Source: Chloroflexota bacterium
Lineage (GTDB): Bacteria > Chloroflexota > Dehalococcoidia > Lucifugimonadales > Lucifugimonadaceae
DNA: 7,238 nt
Assembly (NCBI GenBank): GCA_009837685.1
Contig: VXTA01000083.1
Location: 1-7,238 of the forward strand
Direction: 5' to 3'
Part shown: positions 1 to 4,496 of the stretch, one piece after another
How the letters are laid out: every line of letters starts with the position of its first letter
Numbering within the stretch: position 1 is the first letter of the stretch
Position numbers and translations under genes: made by a program
The notes under the pieces: model-generated
Told to the model about the DNA's origin: nothing
Seen by the model: the letters and a program-made list of their open reading frames with translations, nothing else
Databases searched by the model: none

Positions 1-283
1 CTTCAAGAAAAACACCGCGCTCTATCGCCGACTTCAAGATTCGGTCAAAATCGGATTGATCTGGAATGGTGACGGAAAGAATGCGGTCGCGGCGCAAGTC
101 ATTGCTAGTGATGTAGCGCGGATATCCGCGCTGGTGTTCGAGGAGCCAGATGACTCGGAGTATCAGCTTGATTTCGTCCGGGTCGTCGATGGTTGACAAG
201 ACACGGCCGAGAACCGCGTTGGGGACTCGCGTGGTTGCGAAGTCGTCGGCTATAGGGAAGCCTTTGATGCGTTGAGGCGGCAT
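1..283 (-). CDS. DnaD-like replication protein, N-terminal part (cut by window edge)
   Basis: An open frame of 94 codons starts with ATG at 283 and runs off the left edge without a stop. It begins MPPQRIKGFPIADDF and continues through DDPDEIKLILRVIWLLEHQRG to RYITSNDLRRDRIL. The order (a short N-terminal stretch with conserved Phe/Pro, an acidic 'DDPDEIK' helix followed by an aliphatic/Trp-Leu helix, then 'RYITSNDL') resembles DnaD-like primosome proteins that I associate with the position after dnaB in Chloroflexota. The start is well supported: GAGGGG at 295-290 lies 6 nt upstream and overlaps the dnaB stop, leaving a 10-nt gap, so the two genes are almost certainly co-transcribed. By family, DnaD-type proteins help open the origin or load the helicase; that role here is inferred. 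The gene is too short in this window to confirm a DnaB_2/DnaD domain, which would be further downstream. Confidence 0.6.
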   Translation of the reverse strand, partial: MPPQRIKGFPIADDFATTRVPNAVLGRVLSTIDDPDEIKLILRVIWLLEHQRGYPRYITSNDLRRDRILSVTIPDQSDFDRILKSAIERGVFLE

Positions 284-293
284 GATGTGCCCC

Positions 294-1688
294 TCAATCC
301 ATGCCCGGTTCGGTGGGCGATGAGAAGAGACCCCATTCGTCGCGCACGGCCATCTCGATGTTGGCTGTGGGGCCATGCCGATGTTTGGCGATGATTATCT
401 CGGTGAGGCCGCGTGGATAGACCTGCGTCGGGTTGCGTCGGTTCCACTCTTCTTCCGACATGTTCTTGTCGTCGCGATGGATGAACATAACGACGTCGGC
501 GTCCTGCTCGATGGAGCCTGACTCTCGCAGGTCGGCGAGGCGAGGCTCGTGGGACTTTCGTTGCTCGACGGCTCGGTTTAGCTGCGAACAGGCGAGGACG
601 GGAATGTTGAGATCGCGGGCTATCGCTTTCAGGTAGCGTGAGATTTCGCTGACCTCCTGCACGCGATTGGCTTCGCGCCCACCGGATGACGAGCCGCTGA
701 TGAGCTGCATGTAGTCGACGATTAGGAAGTCGAGACCAGCTTGGAGTTTTAACCGTCGTGCTTTGGCGCTGAGAGCGCTCGCAGTCTGGAGCGCGGCATC
801 GTCCACGTAGATGCGCATGTCGCTGAGGTAACCGTAGGCGTCGCTCAAGCGGTCACGCTCGGCGGGAGTCAGGTGGTCGTTGCGGACGTTTTGGATGTTG
901 ATGCGGGCATGGGCGGCGGCCATGCGGTGGGCGACTTGGTCGATACCCATCTCCAAGCTGAAGATGCCGACGGTCTTACCGTTTTTCGCGGCGTTGAGTC
1001 CGACGTTGAGCGCAAGAGTGGATTTTCCGAAGCCGGGCCGAGCGGCGAGCACGATCATGTCGGAGCGATGGAAGCCGCCGAGAACGTTGTCAAGAGATGC
1101 GAATCCGGTGGCGATTGGCTGGTTGGATTCGTCAGTGTCATCGACCGTCGGCGGGTCGAAGAATTCGGTGATTGACCTCGCGTCTCTGATCGGCAGAAAA
1201 TCGGCCGATTCGTAGGTCTGACCTATCCTGAAGATGATCTCTTCGGCGGACTTGACGGCGCGGTCAACGTCGCGAGTGTTGGAGTAGTTGGAGCCGATCT
1301 CGTTTATCTGGATGCCGGCCTGACCGAGTTGCCGGATGACGTATGCGTTGTGGACAAGGTGGGCGTAATCGACGATGTGTACGGAGTGCGGGGTCGCAGC
1401 GACTGCGGCGCTGAGGTACGCGTCTCCCCCGACATCCTCAAGGATGTCTTTGGCGATCAACCGGTCTCGAACGGTCTCTTGGTCGATGCCGACCGACTCC
1501 ATAAAGAGTTCGCGGCACGCAGTGTATATCTCGGCGTTCTGCTCGCCGTAGAAGTGTTCGGGTCTGAGGAATGGTTCGATCCGCAGGATCGCGTCGCCGT
1601 CGATCAGGAGTGATCCGATGATCGAGACTTCGGCATCGAGATTTGACGGGGGACTACCGTCTGATGGGAGGGTGGTCGGTTCTTGCAT
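294..1688 (-). CDS. dnaB: Replicative DNA helicase DnaB
   Basis: This is the hexameric 5'-3' fork helicase. The 464-residue length is normal for the family. Residues about 12-115 are the N-terminal helical domain, opening with the typical 'PPSNLDAE..IIGSLLID'. A linker follows, then the RecA-like motor from about 190 ('IATGFASLDNVLGG'). Visible motor elements are Walker A ARPGFGKST (216-224, K222), the catalytic Glu in FSLEM (E246), Walker B FLIVDYMQL (D325), the SQLNR element (368-372), the 'RLADLRESGSIEQDAD' block (383-398) and the Arg-finger region AKHRHGPT (434-441). Walker A reads PGFGKS where many DnaBs have PSMGKT, a conservative change. No intein is present. The ATG at 1688 puts the conserved N-terminus at the expected distance, although no strong Shine-Dalgarno precedes it and I see no convincing promoter upstream. 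The gene ends in TGA 10 nt before the DnaD-like gene. Confidence 0.96.
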   Translation of the reverse strand: MQEPTTLPSDGSPPSNLDAEVSIIGSLLIDGDAILRIEPFLRPEHFYGEQNAEIYTACRELFMESVGIDQETVRDRLIAKDILEDVGGDAYLSAAVAATPHSVHIVDYAHLVHNAYVIRQLGQAGIQINEIGSNYSNTRDVDRAVKSAEEIIFRIGQTYESADFLPIRDARSITEFFDPPTVDDTDESNQPIATGFASLDNVLGGFHRSDMIVLAARPGFGKSTLALNVGLNAAKNGKTVGIFSLEMGIDQVAHRMAAAHARINIQNVRNDHLTPAERDRLSDAYGYLSDMRIYVDDAALQTASALSAKARRLKLQAGLDFLIVDYMQLISGSSSGGREANRVQEVSEISRYLKAIARDLNIPVLACSQLNRAVEQRKSHEPRLADLRESGSIEQDADVVMFIHRDDKNMSEEEWNRRNPTQVYPRGLTEIIIAKHRHGPTANIEMAVRDEWGLFSSPTEPGMD

Positions 1689-1818
1689 TCGGATCAGTAG
1701 CGGGCATGAATCTAACTGACGGGGTATATCGAATCCTAAACTGATTGCGGATGTTTTGAACTAGGATGGGAAGGATTTTTAAAGGATTTGAATGATGGGT
1801 GTTTGTTGGGGGGGTGCG

Positions 1819-1886
1819 GGTATGAACCCCCTGCGTCTCGCTTCGCTTGCCGCGTCCCCCTTTTGCTGACGCAAAAAGGGGAGGGG
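1819..1886 (+). repeat. Intergenic palindromic repeat, copy 1
   Basis: This matches the element at 2995-3056 in the same orientation. Shared blocks are ggtatg, ccccctgcg, cgcgtcccc, and the hairpin cccccttttgc / gcaaaaagggg (1856-1866 with 1871-1881, one mismatch), followed by gagg. The middle portion differs by several substitutions and a few indels. The copy lies in the 234-bp gap between the HTH gene and dnaB. Reading frames through it give artefactual peptides such as PPLFASAKGG, which I do not treat as genes. It looks like a REP/MITE-like dispersed repeat. Confidence 0.75.
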
Positions 1887-1891
1887 ACTCC

Positions 1892-1919
1892 CCGCCCTTT
1901 TGTCCCACGAAAGGGGCGG
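1892..1919 (-). terminator. Hairpin just after the HTH gene, possible terminator
   Basis: CCGCCC at 1892-1897 pairs with GGGCGG at 1914-1919. The pairing continues inward with a G-T wobble, three A-T pairs and a bulged base around a CCC loop. It starts 3 nt beyond the stop codon of the minus-strand HTH gene. There is no T-run directly after the stem on the minus strand; the nearest T5 belongs to the neighbouring repeat. It may therefore be part of the repeat cluster rather than a true intrinsic terminator. Confidence 0.35.
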
Positions 1920-1922
1920 TTG

Positions 1923-2201
1923 TTATGCGGATGTTGTGGTGATGGGTGGGTTTGCGGTTTGGGGTGTTGTTTTTATTTGGAAGCGAATACCTTCTTGTTG
2001 GAGGGCTTTGGCGAGTAGTGTTGTTAGGTTTGATGCCCGGGGATTGCCGTCGGTGCCTAACATGCGAACGAGGCTCTTCGGATGGATGCCTGTCAGGTCC
2101 GCGAGCTGCTTGTAGCCGATGGAGGTCTTGATGTATAGCCTCAGTGCGGCTTTGCCTTCTTCGAGATCGCCGGAGATTATGGATTCGGCCGCCACTTCCA
2201 A
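1923..2201 (-). CDS. HigA-like HTH antidote protein, apparent 5' frameshift
   Basis: This is a small DNA-binding protein of the HTH 'addiction module antidote' type. Key stretches are 'GKAALRLYIKTSIGYKQLADLTG', 'HPKSLVRMLGTDGNP' and 'NLTTLLAKALQQEGIRFQI'; the helix-turn-helix covers about residues 30-64 counted from the TTG at 2201. The frame stays open and family-like upstream to 2282 (NDNFYDTIRARSQTDADFG), yet it contains no ATG, GTG or TTG there and begins directly after the in-frame TGA of the PIN gene. An ATG at 2286, overlapping that TGA as ATGA, opens MKSEKLE and then hits a TGA at 2265-2263. Skipping the single T at 2265 would join it to DNFYDTIR and give a 120-residue protein of normal shape. 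So this is either a frameshifted gene, a sequencing error, or a shorter TTG-started product. The tail after KTT is low-complexity and Thr/Pro-rich. Family members usually pair with a RelE/HigB-type toxin, which is absent here. Confidence 0.7.
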   Translation of the reverse strand: MEVAAESIISGDLEEGKAALRLYIKTSIGYKQLADLTGIHPKSLVRMLGTDGNPRASNLTTLLAKALQQEGIRFQIKTTPQTANPPITTTSA

Positions 2202-2286
2202 GAGACTGATTCCGAAATCGGCATCGGTTTGTGAGCGTGCTCGGATCGTGTCGTAGAAGTTGTCATTCGAGTTTCTCGCTTTTCAT
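2202..2286 (-). pseudogene. Displaced 5' end of the HTH gene (ATGA start, one-base shift)
   Basis: This stretch holds the likely original start of the HTH antidote gene. ATG at 2286-2284 overlaps the PIN stop and reads seven codons (MKSEKLE) to TGA at 2265-2263, followed by C. The reading frame of the conserved protein resumes one base later at GAC (2264-2262). The conserved residues FYDTIRARSQ lie in this segment, so the protein made from the TTG at 2201 would lack part of its domain. Confidence 0.55.
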
Positions 2287-2693
2287 TCGCGACTTGGCTC
2301 TGACAAGCCTTCTGCGGTAGCGGCGCGGGCTAGCGAGACATCTAGGTTTGCTAGTTGGGCGTTGCGTCGGATTGCGAGTTCTAGGTAGAGGGCGTTGTAG
2401 AAGGTTAGGTTGTGGGTCCTAGCGAGAGTCATCGCAACGTCGAGATTGGGTTCCTGATCAGTGTGGATCGGGAGAGTGCTCAGATAGAGCAATCGTTGGG
2501 AGATCTGGTTGGATGTTATGCGGGCTCTTCGTTCTGCGATGAGCAAGGCGTTCCGGATCTCCGAATGCCAGAGTTGCGGAACGATGGCATCGGACTCCTC
2601 GATGTCTGCAAGCGAAGCAGTTGTATCTGGTTCGACCTCATCCCCGATTAACAATGCGACGATAAGGGACGCATCCAATACGATTGAGCTCAA
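2283..2693 (-). CDS. VapC-like PIN-domain toxin, one active-site Asp replaced by Asn
   Basis: PIN-domain ribonucleases cut RNA with a cluster of acidic residues that bind metal, and VapC-type toxins are held inactive by their antitoxin. The 136-residue length is typical. The acidic positions are D7 (IVLDAS), E45 (HSEIRNAL) and D118 (ANLD). At the third position the family's 'LT.YDA.YLELA' reads LTFYNALYLELA, so N100 stands where catalytic Asp is expected; the codon is AAC, one transition from GAC. Activity may be reduced or lost. The start is TTG at 2693: it overlaps the antitoxin stop as TTGA, AAGGG (2706-2702) lies 8 nt upstream, and an in-frame TGA at 2708-2706 blocks any longer start. The gene ends in TGA in the same frame as the following HTH sequence. 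The Phd/VapC pairing is clear; the target RNA is unknown. Confidence 0.88.
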   Translation of the reverse strand: MSSIVLDASLIVALLIGDEVEPDTTASLADIEESDAIVPQLWHSEIRNALLIAERRARITSNQISQRLLYLSTLPIHTDQEPNLDVAMTLARTHNLTFYNALYLELAIRRNAQLANLDVSLARAATAEGLSEPSRE

Positions 2694-2941
2694 ACTCGGT
2701 GCCCTTCATGCCGCCAAGCAAGTATCTCTTCAACAGTTGTCCCAGTCGGCTTCCATGTTGCGCGTTTTTCGAGAAAGCGCTGGACAGCGGCGCGGCGTTG
2801 GGCGCGTTCTTGGTCTGCGGCGGGTACTAGGTGGGCGATCTTTTTGCCGTGGCGGGTGATGACGACGGTTTCGCCGGCTTCGACGGTGCGAAGGAGCTCG
2901 GCTAGGCGTGCTTTGGCTTCGGTTGCTTGGACTTGGAGCAT
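2690..2941 (-). CDS. Phd/YefM-family antitoxin
   Basis: This is the antitoxin partner of the PIN toxin. It is 83 residues, normal for the family. The N-terminal DNA-binding and dimer part reads MLQVQATEAKARLAELLRTV, then EAGETVVITRHGKKIAHLVP (21-40), the hallmark block of prevent-host-death antitoxins. The C-terminal part contains TTVEEILAWRHEGHR (68-82), the segment that in relatives wraps the toxin. The gene looks intact, unlike the two genes after it. ATG at 2941 is preceded by AGAGG (2953-2949) at 7 nt. It overlaps the toxin start by 4 nt, so the pair is translationally coupled with antitoxin first. Autoregulation through the upstream inverted repeat at 2954-2967 is likely by analogy with the family. 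Confidence 0.92.
   Translation of the reverse strand: MLQVQATEAKARLAELLRTVEAGETVVITRHGKKIAHLVPAADQERAQRRAAVQRFLEKRATWKPTGTTVEEILAWRHEGHRV
2702..2706 (-). promoter_or_regulatory. Ribosome binding site for the PIN toxin TTG start
   Basis: AAGGG on the minus strand, 8 nt before the TTG at 2693 and inside the last codons of the antitoxin gene. With the in-frame stop just upstream, it fixes the toxin start on a rare TTG codon. Confidence 0.6.
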
Positions 2942-2953
2942 GGTTAATCCTCT

Positions 2954-2967
2954 AATAACCAGTTATT
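2954..2967 (-). promoter_or_regulatory. Inverted repeat upstream of the antitoxin, probable operator
   Basis: AATAAC and GTTATT form a perfect 6+6 dyad around a 2-bp centre, 12 nt before the antitoxin ATG and next to its ribosome binding site. A second, offset dyad, GGTTAA (2942-2947) with TTAACC (2968-2973), surrounds it. TAAAAT at 2970-2965 could be the -10 box, which the operator would overlap, but I see no good -35. This is the usual place for toxin-antitoxin autorepression. Binding is inferred, not shown. Confidence 0.5.
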
Positions 2968-2994
2968 TTAACCGTACAGAATGGGGTTTTGGGT

Positions 2995-3056
2995 GGTATG
3001 CCCCCCTGCGTTCGCTGCGCTCCGCGTCCCCTTTTTGCTTCGCAAAAAGGGGAGGG
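2995..3056 (+). repeat. Intergenic palindromic repeat, copy 2
   Basis: Second copy of the element at 1819-1886, same orientation. It carries a perfect 12-bp stem: tcccctttttgc (3027-3038), loop TTC, gcaaaaagggga (3042-3053). It lies directly upstream of the antitoxin promoter region, so the two copies bracket the three-gene toxin-antitoxin block. Confidence 0.78.
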
Positions 3057-3089
3057 TTCTGGCTTGGGGCCCCTTGGCCGCCCCGGTCA

Positions 3090-3125
3090 CCCTCTCCCTA
3101 GCCCTCTCCCATCAAGGGAGAGGGG
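3090..3125 (+). repeat. CCCTCTCCC direct and inverted repeat
   Basis: CCCTCTCCC occurs at 3090-3098 and again at 3102-3110, followed by ATCAA and then GGGAGAGGG (3116-3124), which can pair with either copy. The nearer pairing gives a 9-bp stem with a 5-nt loop. This layout matches a dispersed intergenic repeat that I recognise from many bacterial genomes. It lies in the 3' region of the cinA-like gene. Confidence 0.7.
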
Positions 3126-3155
3126 ATATGGGCACCTCCCATGCCCGTCCCCTCT

Positions 3156-3181
3156 GGATTCCTGCCTTCGCAGGAATGACG
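3156..3181 (+). repeat. GGATTCCTGCCTTCGCAGGAATGACG hairpin repeat
   Basis: The stem ATTCCTGC (3158-3165) pairs with GCAGGAAT (3170-3177) around a CTTC loop, followed by GACG. It belongs to a widely seen intergenic repeat type of the form 'ATTCC.GCCTTCGC.GGAATGACG'. It begins 14 nt beyond the stop of the minus-strand cinA-like gene and could also act in transcript 3'-end formation, though no T-run follows. Confidence 0.7.
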
Positions 3182-3194
3182 TGGGTTATAGACC

Positions 3195-3683
3195 TCACTC
3201 TGCCTCCTGCAAACATTGCTCCAGTAGTTGGAATGTAGCGTCTACGAATGCCCACATGTTGGCTTCGCGGCCGGATTTGCCGGTTTCTAGGGTGATGGAT
3301 CGCTCGATGGGTCCGGAAACGGCGATGCAGGTGTGGCCTGCGGCGTCGCCGTAGCGGTTGCCGGTCGGGCCGCTCGCGCCTGTCTCGGCGAGGCCCCAGG
3401 TGGTGCCCAATGCCTTTCGTACCGATCGGGCGTTGAGTGCGGCGTACCCCTCGGTTGAGGACCTGATACCGGTTAGCGCTTCGTCCGGAACGCCCAGGAA
3501 TGCCTTGTGAGACGTGCGCGTGTACGTTACTGCGCCGCCGATGAAGTATGCGGAAGCTCCTGGCACTGCCAGAAGACAGGCTGAAATCAATCCGCCGCCT
3601 GACGACTCGGAGACGCCGATGGTGTGTCCAGCGTCCTTCAACAGTGTCGCGACGGCTTGTGCTCGATTACCCAGTTCGTTCAT
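3195..3683 (-). CDS. CinA C-terminal-type amidohydrolase (PncC-like)
   Basis: This is a stand-alone CinA_C domain protein without the N-terminal molybdopterin-binding-like domain of full-length CinA. In the family these enzymes deamidate nicotinamide mononucleotide to nicotinate mononucleotide, recycling the pyridine ring for NAD. Visible blocks are VSESSGGGLISA (24-35), matching the 'ESCTGG' active-site loop with Cys and Thr changed to Ser and Gly; GGAVTYTRTSHK (49-60), with K60 in the place of the family lysine; and AETGASGPTGNRYGDAAG (99-116). S27 aligns with the presumed catalytic Ser. I chose ATG 3683 (162 residues) because GGAG (3695-3692) lies 8 nt upstream; an ATG at 3710 would add nine residues but has no ribosome binding site. 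The gene is divergent from the DUF4389 gene and followed by repeats. The loop changes mean substrate may differ from NMN. Confidence 0.85.
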   Translation of the reverse strand: MNELGNRAQAVATLLKDAGHTIGVSESSGGGLISACLLAVPGASAYFIGGAVTYTRTSHKAFLGVPDEALTGIRSSTEGYAALNARSVRKALGTTWGLAETGASGPTGNRYGDAAGHTCIAVSGPIERSITLETGKSGREANMWAFVDATFQLLEQCLQEAE

Positions 3684-3691
3684 GGGACTAA

Positions 3692-3695
3692 CTCC
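3692..3695 (-). promoter_or_regulatory. Ribosome binding site deciding the cinA-like start
   Basis: GGAG on the minus strand, 8 nt before the ATG at 3683. The alternative ATG at 3710 has no comparable motif in front of it. Confidence 0.5.
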
Positions 3696-3730
3696 ATCTT
3701 CCAGATTCATTGCGTTCGTTCGTGAGTTAA

Positions 3731-3760
3731 AAGATAAACGCGTCTATTGTGTGTCGCCAA
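3731..3760 (-). promoter_or_regulatory. Candidate promoter for the cinA-like gene
   Basis: TTGGCG (3760-3755) and TATCTT (3736-3731) on the minus strand are separated by 18 bp. Each matches four of six bases of the sigma-70 consensus. Position upstream of both possible start codons fits, but the match is only moderate. Confidence 0.3.
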
Positions 3761-3824
3761 GATCGATACGGCGGGTGTGCGGGTCTGGTTGTGTTCGAAA
3801 TGCAATCCCGATATGACTCAAATA

Positions 3825-3860
3825 GTGGTAAAGTGTGTGGAAAGTTGACTGGAAATGGTC
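3825..3860 (+). repeat. Three tandem 12-bp units upstream of the DUF4389 gene
   Basis: Successive 12-bp units read GTGGTAAAGTGT, GTGGAAAGTTGA and CTGGAAATGGTC. The core TGG(A/T)AA recurs at 3826, 3838 and 3850, exactly 12 bp apart. A TTGACT at 3845-3850 inside it resembles a -35 box, though no good -10 follows at 16-18 bp. The spacing is close to one helical turn, as in iterated regulator sites. No function is proved. Confidence 0.4.
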
Positions 3861-3897
3861 GATTTGAATGTTTAAACGGTGCTAATCCGTCAAAACA

Positions 3898-3912
3898 CGC
3901 CGATAATCGGCG
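3898..3912 (+). promoter_or_regulatory. Perfect hairpin abutting the DUF4389 ribosome binding site
   Basis: CGCCGA (3898-3903), TAA, TCGGCG (3907-3912) form a perfect 6-bp GC-rich stem with a 3-nt loop. The stem ends at the base before AGGAGG (3913-3918). It could be a leader hairpin that affects translation, or an operator dyad. Confidence 0.4.
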
Positions 3913-3918
3913 AGGAGG
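3913..3918 (+). promoter_or_regulatory. Strong ribosome binding site of the DUF4389 gene
   Basis: AGGAGG, 5 nt before the ATG at 3924. It decides for this start over the in-frame ATG at 3879, which would place the hairpin and ribosome binding site inside the coding region. Confidence 0.75.
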
Positions 3919-3923
3919 TAGGC

Positions 3924-4496
3924 ATGAACGATGACTATCCGGTGCAGTTCAGCATCGATTATGGAGACGGCACGCGAAATCGGTTGACGACGCTGTTCCG
4001 GATCATAATGATCATTCCCATATTTGTGGTGTTGATGGCTGTTACATACAGTTCGGTAGTGATTGCGGCGTTGCTCATGATACTGTTCCGCGAAAAGTAT
4101 CCGAAGTGGATGTTCGATTTTCAGCTAGAGGCGCTTCGGTTGAACGCTCGGGTCTCTGCCTACTTGTATCTGTTGACAGATACGTATCCGTCAACAGACG
4201 AAGAACAGTCGGTGCATCTGGATGTTGCGTATCCGGATACTGGAGCGGATCTGAACCGGTTCATGCCGCTGATCAAGTGGCTGTTGGCGATACCGCACTA
4301 TATCGTGTTGCTGGTATTGGAAATTATCGCCCTGATAGTCACGATCATTGCGTGGTTCGCGATCATAATCACGGGCAAGTACCCGGAGGGGGTGTTCAAC
4401 TACGTTGTGGGTGTGTCTCGTTGGACCTATCGAGTAACCGCCTACGCGTTCCTGCTCGCGACGGATCGCTACCCGCCATTCCGCCTTAGCCCGTAA
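3924..4496 (+). CDS. DUF4389-type membrane protein with two tandem repeats
   Basis: This is a 190-residue integral membrane protein of unknown function that I assign to the DUF4389 family. It has two copies of the same module. Copy 1 spans about residues 20-90 and copy 2 about 111-187: each has a basic or polar lead (NRLTTLFRI / NRFMPLIKW), a long hydrophobic stretch (about 25-55 and 115-150), then KYPKWMFDF / KYPEGVFNY, and ends R(V)SAYLYLLTDTYP / RVTAYAFLLATDRYP. An acidic, soluble linker with TDEEQ separates them. It has no cleavable signal peptide. The start at 3924 follows AGGAGG and begins MNDDYPVQFSIDY. The leader has a 12-bp periodic repeat and a hairpin, so regulation is plausible. 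The gene is convergent with the PfkB kinase and overlaps its end by 11 bp. A near-perfect 30-bp palindrome lies at 4169-4198 within it. Confidence 0.85.
   Translation: MNDDYPVQFSIDYGDGTRNRLTTLFRIIMIIPIFVVLMAVTYSSVVIAALLMILFREKYPKWMFDFQLEALRLNARVSAYLYLLTDTYPSTDEEQSVHLDVAYPDTGADLNRFMPLIKWLLAIPHYIVLLVLEIIALIVTIIAWFAIIITGKYPEGVFNYVVGVSRWTYRVTAYAFLLATDRYPPFRLSP
4169..4198. repeat. 30-bp near-perfect palindrome inside the DUF4389 gene
   Basis: Outer arms TCTGTTGAC (4169-4177) and GTCAACAGA (4190-4198) are exact reverse complements, and the inner GATACGTATC (4179-4188) is itself a perfect palindrome with the same centre. Only the pair 4178/4189 (A and C) fails, so 14 of 15 pairs match. It codes for SLTDTYPST-like residues (LLTDTYPSTD) at the end of the first module. 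It could be a protein-binding dyad, a cruciform or mRNA hairpin, or a product of template switching. Confidence 0.7.

Noticed and set aside
1654..1908. 84-codon minus-strand frame upstream of and overlapping the dnaB start
   Set aside because: It runs through the palindromic repeat (PPLFA.. type peptide) and has no domain, and it overlaps dnaB in another frame; an artefact of repeat sequence.
2283..2285. TGA between the PIN and HTH frames as a recoded or selenocysteine codon giving a PIN-HTH fusion
   Set aside because: TGA also ends dnaB, the antitoxin and both permeases, so the code is standard. I see no selenocysteine-type element, and a coupled ATG at the stop explains the layout better.
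3090..3125. Possible CRISPR fragment (repeated CCCTCTCCC)
   Set aside because: Only two short direct copies 3 bp apart with an inverted third; no spacers of regular length and no cas genes.
3825..3860. MraZ-type operator array
   Set aside because: MraZ boxes are TGGG-like at about 10-bp spacing ahead of division genes; here the core is TGG(A/T)AA at 12 bp and no cell-wall genes are present.
3879..3923. Earlier in-frame ATG of the DUF4389 gene
   Set aside because: It would translate the hairpin and the AGGAGG site, and has no ribosome binding site of its own.
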